Part shown: positions 18,195 through 27,916 of the stretch, piece by piece
Numbering within the stretch: position 1 is the first letter of the stretch
Layout: each line of letters starts with the position of its first letter
Assembly (NCBI GenBank): GCA_052244495.1
Contig: JBQPXH010000006.1
Reading direction: 5' to 3' (one strand)
DNA length: 64,000 nt
Source: Cereibacter_A sp052244495
GTDB taxonomy: Bacteria > Pseudomonadota > Alphaproteobacteria > Rhodobacterales > Rhodobacteraceae
Program-made: the position numbers and the translations under genes
The notes under the pieces: generated by a model
What the model was told of the DNA's origin: nothing
What the model saw: only the letters and a program-made list of their open reading frames with translations
Databases searched by the model: none

Positions 18195-18263
18195 CCTCCC
18201 GGCTGCCCCCGAGGATCGTTGGACGCAGTTAAAGGGCACAGGGGCGCGCCCGGACGGCTGGCG

Positions 18264-19148
18264 TCAGCCAGCAGGCAACGGGATCACGTCCACCGCGTGG
18301 CTCGTCTTCTGGCCGCCGGCGATGCGCAGGATGCCAGAAACCGGCGCCACGTCGCCGTAATCGCGGCCGACCGCGGCCACGATGTGGTCAGCGCCCGCGA
18401 AGCAGCCGTTGGTCGGATCGTAATCCACCCAGCCCTCGGCCGTGCCGCACCAGGCGCGCACCCAGGCATGCATCGCATCCGCGCCCTCGAGCCGCGGCTG
18501 GCCGGGCGGCGGCACGGTGCGCAGGAAGCCCGAGACATAGGCGGCGGGCACGCCCGCGCCGCGCAGGCCCGCAATCATGATCTGGGCGAAGTCCTGGCAG
18601 ACACCGTGGCGGTGGGCGAAGGCCTCCTCGGGCGGCGTATCCACCGAAGTCGCCCCGCCGTCGAAGCGCATGTCCCTGTTGAGCGCGAGACCGAAGGCCT
18701 CGACCGCCGCCCGAGCGGTGGGCGCCGTGGCGAGGGCCTCGCGGGCGTAGTCGGTGATGGCGAGGACCGGCCGGATGCGCGGCGAAGCCGGCAGGAAGTG
18801 ATGCGGAGATGCGGGACCGAGGTCGGACACGGCCACGATCTCGGCAGGCAGGCGCGCGAGCGAGACCGAGCGGTCCTCGGCCGGGCCCTCGAACAGCCGG
18901 TCGACCTTGCAGGTGGCGGTGAAGACGATCTCGGAATGGTCGCAGGCGATCGTCACCTCGGATGTGCGGTTGCCGAAGAAGTCGATGAATTCCGACCGCT
19001 CCGCAGGACGGGGGCTGATCGCGATCAGGTCGTGAGAGATGTCCTGCACGCCGGGAATGGCAGCGGGCAGCAGGCGCAGCAGGTGCCGACCGCCCGAAGC
19101 CGGGCGGGCGTAGTGGTAGGTGACGGAGAGGCGGACCTGATAGAGCAT
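18264..19148 (-). CDS. Transglutaminase-like cysteine peptidase-fold protein
   Basis: A 294-residue bacterial transglutaminase-like protein. The N-terminal all-beta domain (YQVRLSVTYHYARPASGGRH, residues 1-110) is followed by the core with the catalytic triad Cys184 (GVCQDFAQ), His227 (ADAMHAW) and Asp244 (DYDPTNG). No signal peptide is visible. The ATG directly abuts the stop of the ATP-grasp gene. Proteins of this family act as proteases or amide-forming/cleaving enzymes on peptides. Together with the two upstream genes it makes a three-gene unit often annotated only by domain; see findings. Confidence 0.88.
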   Translation of the reverse strand: MLYQVRLSVTYHYARPASGGRHLLRLLPAAIPGVQDISHDLIAISPRPAERSEFIDFFGNRTSEVTIACDHSEIVFTATCKVDRLFEGPAEDRSVSLARLPAEIVAVSDLGPASPHHFLPASPRIRPVLAITDYAREALATAPTARAAVEAFGLALNRDMRFDGGATSVDTPPEEAFAHRHGVCQDFAQIMIAGLRGAGVPAAYVSGFLRTVPPPGQPRLEGADAMHAWVRAWCGTAEGWVDYDPTNGCFAGADHIVAAVGRDYGDVAPVSGILRIAGGQKTSHAVDVIPLPAG

Positions 19149-21533
19149 TCAGCACAGCCAGGTTTCGGTGATGAGGTCGGAGATGTCCCAGATCGCGGCC
19201 CGTAACGCCCAGAGGGACTGCGTATCGAGCTGTTCGGCGCGTTCCGTTGCAAGGTTGGTGCGCGTGCGCAGGACGAGGCGGAGGAAATCCGGCATCGGGG
19301 TCGAGGTCGCGCCGGGCAGGAGCCGCACCTGCTCGTGGATGCCGTCGAGCTGGAACAGGATCGAGCGCGGATTGAGTCCGTCCAGCGCCAGCAGGTCCAC
19401 CACGGTCTCGCGGGTCGTGGTCACGGCGAAGCGGCGCCGGTGGGTCATGACCGAATCTCCCACCTCGACTGCAAGATCGAGACCTCCGTCCGGCGCATAG
19501 GGATCTGCCAGCGTCGCGAGCAGCGCGGCCATCGTCGCCCCGCGCTCGACATGGCGGCCGAGTTCGAGGAACCGCCAGCCGGTCACGCGATACATGTTCT
19601 CGTGCACGAGGCCGGAGAAGCCGGTGATCTTGCGCAACAGCACCGAGAGGGCGCGGGCGGCGTCATCGCCGGGCTCGACCCGGTCGGCCAGACGCCGCAT
19701 CGTCTTGTCGAGATCCGCAAGCGACGACCAGCCATCCGGCGAGAAACGGTCGCGCACCTGCCCGGCGCTGGCAATGGCCGAGCGCAGGGTCTGGATCAGC
19801 CCCTTCGGAATCCCCTCCTCGGGATCGACGCCCTGCCCGCGGAACAGGGGGACGAGCGCCGCGATGAGCGGCGCATTGGCATCGCCTGTCTCGGCCAGCC
19901 GGACGTGGCGGGCGCGCAGAAGCCGCATGATGCCCTCGGTCCGCTCGACGTAGCGGCCGAGCCAGAAGAGGTTGTCGGCCGCCCGCGCCGGCAGCGCGCC
20001 CTCTTGCGACCTCAGCTGTGCCCGCTGGGCGGGAATCATGCTGGCTGTCTCGACGGGGTTCGCGCTCACGATCCAGACATCGGCCGCAGCGCCACCGTGC
20101 TGCATGGCGATGGCGCGCGGCTCGGAGGTGCGGCCGATCCGGGCGAAACCGCCGGGCATGACCTGCCAGCCTGTTGGCGTCCGGGCGAGGAACACGCGCA
20201 GGCTCATCGGCCGGGGCACGAGCTGGCCGCCAATATGGGCCGGCGTGGTGGAGAGCACGACGGATTCCTGTCCGACAAGACCCGCTCCCTCGCGCTCGAG
20301 CCAGGATGCGGGGTCGCGTGGGACGATCCGGCTTTCCGCCAGCGCCGCGAGTTCGTCCTCGATGGGTTGCCGGGTCGAGAGCGCGGGCGAGATCAGCATC
20401 CGGTTGGCATTGGCCGCGACATGGGCCCGCTCGGCCGCCTGCCCGCACCACCATGTGGCGATGTTGGGCAGGGCCAGTTCCTCGCCGCGCAGGGCCCGCG
20501 CGATGCGCGGCATGAAGGCGAGGAAGGCGCGGGTCTCGAGCACGCCCGAGCCGAGGTTGTTCACCAGCGTCGTCGAGCCGTGGCGCAACGCCGAGACGAG
20601 GCCGGGCGTGCCGAGTTGCGAGCCGCCCTCGAGTTCGAGCGGATCGGCATAGGCGCCGTCGAGCCGCCGCCAGAGCACCGAGACCGGCTGCGGCCCTGAC
20701 ACGGTCCGCACCTTCAACTGACCGTTGTCGACGGTCAGATCCTCGCCCTGAAGCAGCATGAAGCCGAGGTAGCGCGCGATCCAGGCGTGCTCGTAGTAGG
20801 TCTCGTTCAGGGGTCCGGGGGTGAGGATCCCCACCCTGCTCTGCGGATCGGCCTGCAACTCCTGCAGCGCGTCGCGGAAGGTGCGGAAGAAGCCCGAGAG
20901 GCGGTGGACATGGGCTTCGGCGTAGAAGTCCGAGAAGACGCGCGAGGTGGCGACCCGGTTCTCGAGCGCGAAGCCTGCGCCGGAGGGCGCCTGCGCGCGA
21001 TCCCCCAGCACCCACCACTCACCGTCCGGGCCGCGGCCCACCTCGAACGCAAGGAAATGCAGATGGTAGCCGCCCCGCGGAGAGATCCCCACCATGGGGC
21101 GCAGCCATTCCGGATTTCCGGCGACCAGCGACGGCGGCAGCACGCCTTCGGCCACCAGACGGTTCGGGCCGTACAGGTCCGCCATCAGGGCCTCGAGCAG
21201 GTCCGCGCGCTGGATCAGCCCGTCACCCAGCCGCTGCCACTCGGCCTCCTCGATCAGCACCGGCACATGGCTCAGGGGCCAGGCACGCTCGGTAGAACCC
21301 TCGGCCGAATACTGGCGGAAGAAGACGCCCGCGTCGCGCAGATACTGGTCGCCGCGCCCGAAGCGGCGGGTGAGGTCGTCGGGCGAGAGACCTGCGAGGT
21401 GCCGGATGAAGCCGTGCCAGACGGGACGGATCTCGCCGGCCGGGTCCATCATCTCGTCGGGCACGCCGGGCTGGGGCCGGTAGCAGCCGGTCAGCCCGGG
21501 CAGGCCCGGCGCGGGACGCATCTTCCGGTCCAT
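19149..21533 (-). CDS. Circularly permuted ATP-grasp protein fused to an alpha-E domain
   Basis: A 794-residue fusion. Residues about 60-470 are a circularly permuted ATP-grasp domain of type 2 (RFGRGDQYLRDAGVFFRQY, GVGRGPDGEWW-like VGRGPDGEWWVLGDRAQAP, NLGSGVLETRAFLAFMPRI, HIGGQLVPRPMSLRVFLAR). Residues about 500-794 are an alpha-E helical domain beginning ARAADNLFWLGRYVERTEG. ATP-grasp enzymes of this kind are proposed to ligate amino acids or peptides; comparative work on amidoligases links them to transglutaminases. The start at 21531-21533 shares one base with the DUF2126 gene stop (TGATG), and the transglutaminase gene follows with no spacer. Much longer 5' extensions of the frame overlap the upstream gene and are not real. 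Confidence 0.88.
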   Translation of the reverse strand: MDRKMRPAPGLPGLTGCYRPQPGVPDEMMDPAGEIRPVWHGFIRHLAGLSPDDLTRRFGRGDQYLRDAGVFFRQYSAEGSTERAWPLSHVPVLIEEAEWQRLGDGLIQRADLLEALMADLYGPNRLVAEGVLPPSLVAGNPEWLRPMVGISPRGGYHLHFLAFEVGRGPDGEWWVLGDRAQAPSGAGFALENRVATSRVFSDFYAEAHVHRLSGFFRTFRDALQELQADPQSRVGILTPGPLNETYYEHAWIARYLGFMLLQGEDLTVDNGQLKVRTVSGPQPVSVLWRRLDGAYADPLELEGGSQLGTPGLVSALRHGSTTLVNNLGSGVLETRAFLAFMPRIARALRGEELALPNIATWWCGQAAERAHVAANANRMLISPALSTRQPIEDELAALAESRIVPRDPASWLEREGAGLVGQESVVLSTTPAHIGGQLVPRPMSLRVFLARTPTGWQVMPGGFARIGRTSEPRAIAMQHGGAAADVWIVSANPVETASMIPAQRAQLRSQEGALPARAADNLFWLGRYVERTEGIMRLLRARHVRLAETGDANAPLIAALVPLFRGQGVDPEEGIPKGLIQTLRSAIASAGQVRDRFSPDGWSSLADLDKTMRRLADRVEPGDDAARALSVLLRKITGFSGLVHENMYRVTGWRFLELGRHVERGATMAALLATLADPYAPDGGLDLAVEVGDSVMTHRRRFAVTTTRETVVDLLALDGLNPRSILFQLDGIHEQVRLLPGATSTPMPDFLRLVLRTRTNLATERAEQLDTQSLWALRAAIWDISDLITETWLC

Positions 21534-24500
21534 CAGAGGCCCGAGGGCCGGCGGAGGTCGAGCGTCATCGGGAACTCCGGATGCGGCTGCTCGGGCTTGA
21601 GCGGCCAGTGGCCCGCACTGTGCCCGTGCGGCATGAAGCGCGCAAGCCGACGCGCCTCGGCCTCGTTGCCGTTGACCGGGAAGGTCTCGTAGTTGCGCCC
21701 GCCGGGGTGGGCGACGTGGTAGACGCACCCCCCGAGCGACCGTCCCGACCAGCTGTCGTGGATGTCGAAGGTCAGCGGCGCATCGACGGGCAAGTTCGGA
21801 TGCAGGGCCGCCGCCGGCTGCCAGGCCTTGAAGCGCACGCCCGCCACCGCCTCGCCGTTGCCCACCGGCCGCAGCGGCACCTCGCGCCCGTTGCAGGCCA
21901 CGCGATAGCGCGCGGGATCGGCGCCCGAGAGCTTCACCTGAAGCCGCTCGGTCGAACTGTCGGTGTAGCGCACCGTTCCCCCGATGGCGCCGGTCTCGCC
22001 CAGCACGTGCCAAGGTTCGAGCGCCTGCCGGATCTCGAGATGCGCGCCCTCGTAGGTCACCTCGCCGCAGAAGGGGAAGCGGAACTCGGCCTGCGCCTTG
22101 AACCACTCGGGTTCGAGCTCGAAGCCATGCGCCCGCAGATCGGCCAGCACGTCGAGGAAGTCTTCCCAGACGTAGTGCTGGAGCATGAAGCGGTCGTGCA
22201 GCGCCGTGCCCCAGCGGGTGAGCGGCCCCGTCGCCGGGCTCTGCCAGAAGCGCGCGATCAGCGCCCGCAGGAGAAGCTGCTGGGCGAGGCTCATCCGGGG
22301 ATCGGGCGGCATCTCGAAGCCGCGGAACTCGACGAGACCGAGGCGCCCGGTCGGCCCGTCGGGCGAGAACATCTTGTCGATGCAGATCTCGGCCCGGTGG
22401 GTATTGCCGGTGACATCGGTCAGGATGTTCCGGAGCAGGCGGTCCGGCACCCAGAGCGGGCCGCGGGGATCCTGCGGTCCCGGGATCTGCGCCAGCGCGA
22501 TCTCGAGCTCGTAGAGGCTGTCGTGCCGCGCCTCGTCGATGCGGGGGGCCTGGCTCGTCGGGCCGATGAAGAGCCCCGAGAAGAGGTACGAAAGCGACGG
22601 GTGCCGGTTCCAGTGCAGGACCAGGCTGCGCAGCAGGTCCGGCCGGCGCAGGAAGGGCGAATCCATCGGCGTGCGGCCGCCCACCACGACATGGTTGCCG
22701 CCGCCGGTGCCGCAGTGCTTGCCGTCGATCATGAACTTGTCGGCGCCGAGCCGGCTCTGGCGGGCCTCCTCGTAGACCGCGGTGGTGATCGCGACGCAGT
22801 CGTCCCAGCTGGCGGCGGGGTGGATGTTCACCTCGATCACGCCCGGATCTGGCGCCACGCGGATCACGTTCAGCCGGGGATCGTGCGGCGGCGCATAGCC
22901 CTCGATATGGACCGGCAGGCCCATCTTCCGCGCCGCTTCCTCGGCGGCGGCAACGAGGTCGAGGTAATCCTCGACCGCCTCGACCGGAGGCATGAAGATG
23001 CAGAGCCGCCCGTCGCGCACCTCGACCGCAAGCGCGGTGCGCACCGACCCCTCGTCGCCGAGGATCTGCTCGACCATCGCCTGACCCGGGGTCGAGGGCG
23101 TGAAGCTCGCCACCGAGGGATCGGGGTTCTGCAGGGGCACGATCTGCGGACCGCCGGCGGGCGGCAGGGGCCCGCGCTCGACCGTGGGATCGGTGGGGTT
23201 GATGTAGGGATAGCGCGAAGGCGGCACGTAGGACAGCGCGCCGAGTGGCAGCCGGTAGCCCACCGGGCTGTCGCCCGGCACGAGGAAGAGGCGCTTGCGG
23301 CGCAGCTTCCAGCGCTCCGACCGCCAGCGGGGGCGGTTTGTGGGGCGCGACTGCCAGCGCTGCACCGGCAGGACGAAGCCCGAGGGCTCGGTCAGCCCGC
23401 GCTCGAAGACGCGTGCCATGCGCAGACGCTCCTCGGGGTCCTTCAGTTCGGAATTCTCGGGCGTCACGTTGTCGGGAAGGTTCGCCTCCTTAAGGAGCCA
23501 TTCGCCGGGATCCTCGTAGGCCGGCACCACGAGATCGGGCTCGAGGCCCAGTTCCTCGGCGATGCCCTGCATCAGCCGCTCGGCCTCTGTCTTTCCCACA
23601 TCCGCGCGCGGCGCCTCGCCCGCCACAAGGTCCGGATCGCGCCAGATCGGCTCGCCATCCTCGCGCCAGTAGAGCGAGAAGGTCCAGCGCGGCAGCGTCT
23701 CGCCCGGATACCACTTGCCCTGCCCGTAATGCAGGAAGCCGCCGGGCGCGAAGCGGTCGCGGAGCCTGCGGATCAGCCGGTCCGCGAAGGTGCGCTTCGT
23801 TGGCCCCACGGCATCGGTGTTCCACTCGCCCGCCTCGAAGTCGTCGATGGACACGAAGGTGGGCTCGCCCCCCATCGTCAGCCGCACGTCACCCGCCTTC
23901 AGCGCCGCATCGACCTTGTGCCCGAGGGCGTCCAGCCGCTCCCAGCTCTCCTCCGAGAAGGGCCTGGTGATGCGCGGATGCTCGGCCACGCGTGCCACCT
24001 TCATGTCGAAGGCGAAGTCCACCTCTGCATAGCTCGCCATCCCGGCGATGGGGGCCGCGTTGCGGAAATGCGGCGTGGCCGCGAGCGGGATGTGGCTTTC
24101 GCCCGTCAACAGGCCCGAGGTCGCGTCGAGGCCGATCCAGCCCGCGCCGGGCAGGTAGACCTCGGTCCAGGCATGCAGGTCGGTGAAGTCGTGGTCGGTG
24201 CCCGAAGGCCCGTCGAGCGCCTCGAGGTCCGGCTTCAGCTGGATCAGGTAGCCCGAGACGAAGCGGGCGGCGAGGCCGAGGTGCCGCAGGATCTGCACCT
24301 GCAGCCAGGCGCTGTCGCGGCACGAGCCGCGCCTGTGGACGAGCGTCTCCTCGGGCGTGAACACGCCCGGCTCCATGCGGATCACATAGGCGATCTCGCT
24401 CGCCAACCGGGCGTTGAGTCCGACCACCATGTCCACCGTCCGGCAGCGCTCGCGCGGGATCGTGTCGAGGAAGGCCTGCAGATGCGGCCCCGCCGGCTCG

Positions 24501-24859
24501 GGCGTGCGGTAGATCGAAAGGTCCTCGAGGATCTCCTCGGGATAGTCGAAGGGCCAGTGCTCGGCGCTGTCCTCGACGAAGAAGTCGAACGGGTTGTAGA
24601 CGGTCATGTCGGCGACGAGGTCGACCTCGATCCGGAACTCGGTCACCGGCTCGGGAAAGACGATGCGTGTCAGCCAGTTGCCGTAGGGATCCTGTTGGTG
24701 GTTCTCGAAATGGCCGCCCGGCGAGACCTTCAGCGAATGCGAGATGACCCGCGTGCGGGAGTGCGGCGCGGGGCGCAGGCGGATCACCTGCGGCCCGAGC
24801 GTGACCGGCCGGTCGTAGCGGTAGTGGGTCAGATGGTGGATGCTGGCCTTGATCGACAT
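21533..24859 (-). CDS. Transglutaminase-DUF2126 fusion protein
   Basis: A 1108-residue protein. Residues 1-265 are a transglutaminase-like module with its own N-terminal domain (HHLTHYRYDRPVTLGPQVIRLR) and catalytic triad Cys180 (RRGSCRDSAWLQ), His229 (DLHAWTEVYL) and Asp245 (GLDATSGLL). The remainder is DUF2126, with blocks such as RLTMGGEPTFVSIDD, YGQGKWYPGETLPRW, DGKHCGTGGGNHVVVGG, HPSLSYLFSGLFIGPTSQAPR and LVEFRGFEMPPDPRMSLAQQLLLR; the H-C-G-T-G-G-G-N-H stretch looks catalytic. DUF2126 has been grouped with glutamine-synthetase-like amidoligases. The ATG has only a weak GGA ribosome site. The gene opens a three-gene unit with no signal peptide. Confidence 0.88.
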   Translation of the reverse strand: MSIKASIHHLTHYRYDRPVTLGPQVIRLRPAPHSRTRVISHSLKVSPGGHFENHQQDPYGNWLTRIVFPEPVTEFRIEVDLVADMTVYNPFDFFVEDSAEHWPFDYPEEILEDLSIYRTPEPAGPHLQAFLDTIPRERCRTVDMVVGLNARLASEIAYVIRMEPGVFTPEETLVHRRGSCRDSAWLQVQILRHLGLAARFVSGYLIQLKPDLEALDGPSGTDHDFTDLHAWTEVYLPGAGWIGLDATSGLLTGESHIPLAATPHFRNAAPIAGMASYAEVDFAFDMKVARVAEHPRITRPFSEESWERLDALGHKVDAALKAGDVRLTMGGEPTFVSIDDFEAGEWNTDAVGPTKRTFADRLIRRLRDRFAPGGFLHYGQGKWYPGETLPRWTFSLYWREDGEPIWRDPDLVAGEAPRADVGKTEAERLMQGIAEELGLEPDLVVPAYEDPGEWLLKEANLPDNVTPENSELKDPEERLRMARVFERGLTEPSGFVLPVQRWQSRPTNRPRWRSERWKLRRKRLFLVPGDSPVGYRLPLGALSYVPPSRYPYINPTDPTVERGPLPPAGGPQIVPLQNPDPSVASFTPSTPGQAMVEQILGDEGSVRTALAVEVRDGRLCIFMPPVEAVEDYLDLVAAAEEAARKMGLPVHIEGYAPPHDPRLNVIRVAPDPGVIEVNIHPAASWDDCVAITTAVYEEARQSRLGADKFMIDGKHCGTGGGNHVVVGGRTPMDSPFLRRPDLLRSLVLHWNRHPSLSYLFSGLFIGPTSQAPRIDEARHDSLYELEIALAQIPGPQDPRGPLWVPDRLLRNILTDVTGNTHRAEICIDKMFSPDGPTGRLGLVEFRGFEMPPDPRMSLAQQLLLRALIARFWQSPATGPLTRWGTALHDRFMLQHYVWEDFLDVLADLRAHGFELEPEWFKAQAEFRFPFCGEVTYEGAHLEIRQALEPWHVLGETGAIGGTVRYTDSSTERLQVKLSGADPARYRVACNGREVPLRPVGNGEAVAGVRFKAWQPAAALHPNLPVDAPLTFDIHDSWSGRSLGGCVYHVAHPGGRNYETFPVNGNEAEARRLARFMPHGHSAGHWPLKPEQPHPEFPMTLDLRRPSGL

Positions 24860-25004
24860 GTCGCTTGTCCGTTGTCCGGGGAGGCCGACGGTTCCACGGA
24901 TAGCGGTGGCCTGCCAATGGCTGATCGCCCGCCCGCGGCGAAAACTTCGGCGAGGGAGCCGCGCATGCCCAAAGGTTAGGCAGCGACTTCGCCGGGGTAG
25001 AGAG

Positions 25005-25913
25005 TCAGACGAGGACCGGCGGCACCAGTTGCGGTCGGCGCAGCGTCTCGCGCGCGCGCCGGATCAGACGCTCGGGCGTCGAGCGGAAGAAGAGGCCGGG
25101 CCGCATCGGCTTGCCCACCTGCAGCACCGGGCGCGGCAGGCCCATCCTGTCGTAGACCGGTGCCCGATCAGCAAGCCTCAGGCCCAGGTCGCTGGCCAGC
25201 AGATGGGGCTTCTCCGTCAGCGGATCGGGCATGAGGCCCATGAACTCGCCCTGCCCGGCATGGGCCAGCACCAACCCCTGCGGTCCCAGCCGGTCGAGGA
25301 TCACGGCCGCCACATGGGTCAGCATCTCGTGATACTGCACGGCCGACGCACCGGCCGCGATGGCGCCCGCGTTGCCGATACGGAACGCGAGCGCCGTCTG
25401 GCTGCCGCGTCCATCGCGCATTCGGTCCTGAAAGGTCGGCAGGTCCACCATGCCCTCAACGCCCAGAACGGGCTGCGGATCGCCGAAGCCCGCGGCTGCG
25501 AGCCCGCGCAGCCGATGCGCAAGGGTGCTCGACCTCCGCCGCTCGTCCGTCAGGCGTGCGGCCATGCCCAGACGCGCCCGAAGCTCGAGCGGATCGATCT
25601 GGCGCGAGACATAATCGGACGCGCCCGCCGCCAGCGCTTCGGCCAGAACATCCGAGCGATCCGACCCTGCGATCAGAAGGATGGGCGTCGACGCATACTC
25701 GGGCAAGAGCCGCAGGCGGCGGCAGAGCACGGCCGCACCGCCCGGCAGATCGAGATCGAGGATGATGCAATCGAACCGCGCCCCACCCCCGAGAAGGCGC
25801 AGAGCCTCGCCCGCAGTGGCCGCGCAGTCGGGTTCCGGCAAACCGATGCCGTCGAGCATCTGGCGCAGCACCAGCACGAAGGCCGGGTCGTTATCGATCA
25901 CCAGAAGCCGCAT
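25005..25913 (-). CDS. Response regulator with receiver domain and degenerate GGDEF-like half
   Basis: A 302-residue protein. Residues 1-120 form a CheY-like receiver with acidic pocket IDNDP, phospho-acceptor Asp53 (IILDLDLPGG) and the Lys position apparently replaced (DYVSRQIDP). Residues about 150-250 resemble a GGDEF domain in layout (FRIGNAGAIAAGASAVQYHEMLTHVAAVI and LAHAGQGEFMGLMP), but the signature reads AGQGEF rather than GGDEF, so cyclase activity is unlikely. GTG three codons upstream is an alternative start. It lies 145 nt before the DUF2126 gene on the same strand and may regulate that cluster. Confidence 0.75.
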   Translation of the reverse strand: MRLLVIDNDPAFVLVLRQMLDGIGLPEPDCAATAGEALRLLGGGARFDCIILDLDLPGGAAVLCRRLRLLPEYASTPILLIAGSDRSDVLAEALAAGASDYVSRQIDPLELRARLGMAARLTDERRRSSTLAHRLRGLAAAGFGDPQPVLGVEGMVDLPTFQDRMRDGRGSQTALAFRIGNAGAIAAGASAVQYHEMLTHVAAVILDRLGPQGLVLAHAGQGEFMGLMPDPLTEKPHLLASDLGLRLADRAPVYDRMGLPRPVLQVGKPMRPGLFFRSTPERLIRRARETLRRPQLVPPVLV

Positions 25914-26185
25914 ACTGCTCACCCCGCGGGCCTCTTGCTCGCCTTAATTCTGCCTCGACCGCAAGTTAGCGCAGATTTTTGAATTCGACCGTAATCGATG
26001 TAGATTTCGCTGATAATTATCCGGACTCCGGCAAAAATCCGCTTACTCCCGCTATGCGTGTGCGGCATCAACTGCAGAGCAAGGCGTTCCGCCCCAAGCC
26101 GGCCCGGCGACAGATCACCGCCACGAGAAATTTACGACCGCGGACGTCGAGACGCCGCGGCCGATGAAGCGGGAAGGCTCCGTCT

Positions 26186-27757
26186 TTACTTGCGGGTGAT
26201 CCGACCCTCCGTCACCGCAGTATAGGGCGCGTGCGCGGCCAGATACTCCGCCGTGACATCAGCCAGGTCCGGCCCGAAGTCATAGGCATCGCTGGCATCG
26301 ACAAACATCGCATAGCCATCCCCGCCCTGCCGGACATAGTTGTTCGACACGACACCGTAGGTCTTCGTCGGGTCGATGGGCTGCCAGTCGCCCTCTTCCA
26401 TGACCATGACCTCAGACACGCGCGAGCCCGCCGGCGCGGCCGGATCGAACGTGTATTTGAGCCCGGCCACCTGTGCGAACCGCCCGGCTTCCTCCTCGAA
26501 CTCGCTCACCCCGTTCTCCAATGCGGCCACCACGGTCTCGCCGGTCACCTGAAAGGTCGAGAGCGTGTTCTGGAAGGGCAGCACGGTCAGCACATCGCCC
26601 ATGGTGACCGTGCCCGCTTCGATCGAGGCACGAAGCCCGCCGCCGTTCGCGATGGCGATCCGGATGCCCTGATCGCGCACCCTCTCGAGCATCGCGTCGG
26701 CGACGAGGTTGCCCATCTCGCACTCCTGGCTGCGGCAACTCTCGCGCGAGCCGTCGATGGCTTCCGGCACCTCGGCCACGACCTTGCTGCGGATCTCCTC
26801 GAGCGGGGCGGCAAGTTCCTTCACGCGCTCGACCGTCGCCGCATCCTCGGCCACGGAGGCGTCGATCAGCTTGGGCGCGCCCTCGGCCGAGACAAGCGCC
26901 CCCGCATCGTCGAAGGTGACGTTCAGCTCACCCAGATACTTGCCGTAGGAATAGGCGGTGACGATGGCCACGTCGTTCACCATCGTCGGATAGGGCCCGG
27001 CCGCCGCCTCGTCCTCGTTCGACAGAAGTGTGTGCGAATGCCCCCCCACGATCACATCGACGTCCGTGAGCTGCGAGGCGATCTGCTTGTCGGCCTCGTA
27101 TCCGAGATGCGAGAGCAGGATGATCTTGTTCACGCCCTCTGCCGTCAGCCGGTCGACCTCGGCCTGCGCCGCCTGCGCCGGATCGGTGAAGATCACATTC
27201 GGACCCGGGCTGGCGAGCTCGGCGGTGTCGAGCGGCGTCAGCCCGACGATTCCGATCTTCTCGCCACCCTTCTCGATCACCACCGACTTCTGAACCTGCT
27301 CGCGCAACTCCGCCTCGCCCGTCAGGTCGGCATTCGCCATGAGGAGCGGCGTCTCGAGCTTCCGTGCGAACTCGGTCAGGACCTGGGGGCCGTCGTCGAA
27401 CTCGTGGTTGCCCACCGCCATCGCGTCGTAGTCGAGCTTGTTCATGAACTCGGCTGCAAGATCTCCCTTGTAGCGCGTGTAGAAGAGCGAGCCCTGGAAC
27501 TGGTCCCCCGCATCCAGCAGCAGCCGCGTCCCGCCCTGCCCGCGCGCCTCGGCGATGGCCGTGACCAGCCGGGCGATCCCGCCGAAGCACTCTCCTGCCG
27601 CGTTGTCCTCGGGCGGGCAGGTCGAGTCGTATTTCGAGATCGGCTCGAACCGGTCGTGGAAATCGTTCGTGTGCAGGATGGTGAGCTCAAAGTCGGCCCG
27701 CGCCGCGCCCGCCGCCAGCGTCAGCACCGCGGCCGAGGCGAAAAGGGTGGATTTCAT
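26186..27757 (-). CDS. Periplasmic 5'-nucleotidase / bifunctional metallophosphatase
   Basis: A 523-residue exported protein of the UshA/5'-nucleotidase family. A signal peptide covers residues 1-21 (VLTLAAGAARA). The N-terminal metallophosphatase domain has the metal-ligand motifs ILHTNDFHDRFEP, LLLDAGDQFQGS, MAVGNHEFDDG, ILLSHLGYEAD and VIVGGHSHTLL. The C-terminal substrate-binding domain has IRIAIANGGGLRASIEAG and VVSNNYVRQGGDGYAMF. It should release nucleosides and phosphate from extracytoplasmic nucleotides. GGGAG lies upstream of the ATG at 27755-27757. It stands alone, divergent from the DUF952-pyrD unit; nucleotide salvage would be a loose link with pyrD. Confidence 0.9.
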   Translation of the reverse strand: MKSTLFASAAVLTLAAGAARADFELTILHTNDFHDRFEPISKYDSTCPPEDNAAGECFGGIARLVTAIAEARGQGGTRLLLDAGDQFQGSLFYTRYKGDLAAEFMNKLDYDAMAVGNHEFDDGPQVLTEFARKLETPLLMANADLTGEAELREQVQKSVVIEKGGEKIGIVGLTPLDTAELASPGPNVIFTDPAQAAQAEVDRLTAEGVNKIILLSHLGYEADKQIASQLTDVDVIVGGHSHTLLSNEDEAAAGPYPTMVNDVAIVTAYSYGKYLGELNVTFDDAGALVSAEGAPKLIDASVAEDAATVERVKELAAPLEEIRSKVVAEVPEAIDGSRESCRSQECEMGNLVADAMLERVRDQGIRIAIANGGGLRASIEAGTVTMGDVLTVLPFQNTLSTFQVTGETVVAALENGVSEFEEEAGRFAQVAGLKYTFDPAAPAGSRVSEVMVMEEGDWQPIDPTKTYGVVSNNYVRQGGDGYAMFVDASDAYDFGPDLADVTAEYLAAHAPYTAVTEGRITRK

Positions 27758-27916
27758 GTCTATGCTCCCGGTCTGGACAGGTGCGGCCAGAGTGCGGGGA
27801 CGGGCCTCTGCTGTCAAAGGCAGAAGGGAAAGCTGACGCTGGGGCAGGCCCTTCGGCGAAGCCCACCCGCCATCGGCCGTATTGACCGCCGCCCGGTCCG
27901 GGTGCATGAGGCTTGC

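Noticed and set aside
21534..22106. 191-codon 5' extension of the ATP-grasp gene
   Set aside because: It overlaps the DUF2126 coding sequence in another frame; the ATG at 21531-21533 begins the homologous protein.
21581..24979. 1132-codon plus-strand open frame
   Set aside because: It is a GC-driven shadow of the transglutaminase-DUF2126 gene; its composition (Arg/Gly/His-rich) has no family motifs.
25979..26167. TTG-started 62-codon frame between the response regulator and the nucleotidase
   Set aside because: No ribosome site, Arg-rich tail, no homology; the region is more likely a promoter spacer.
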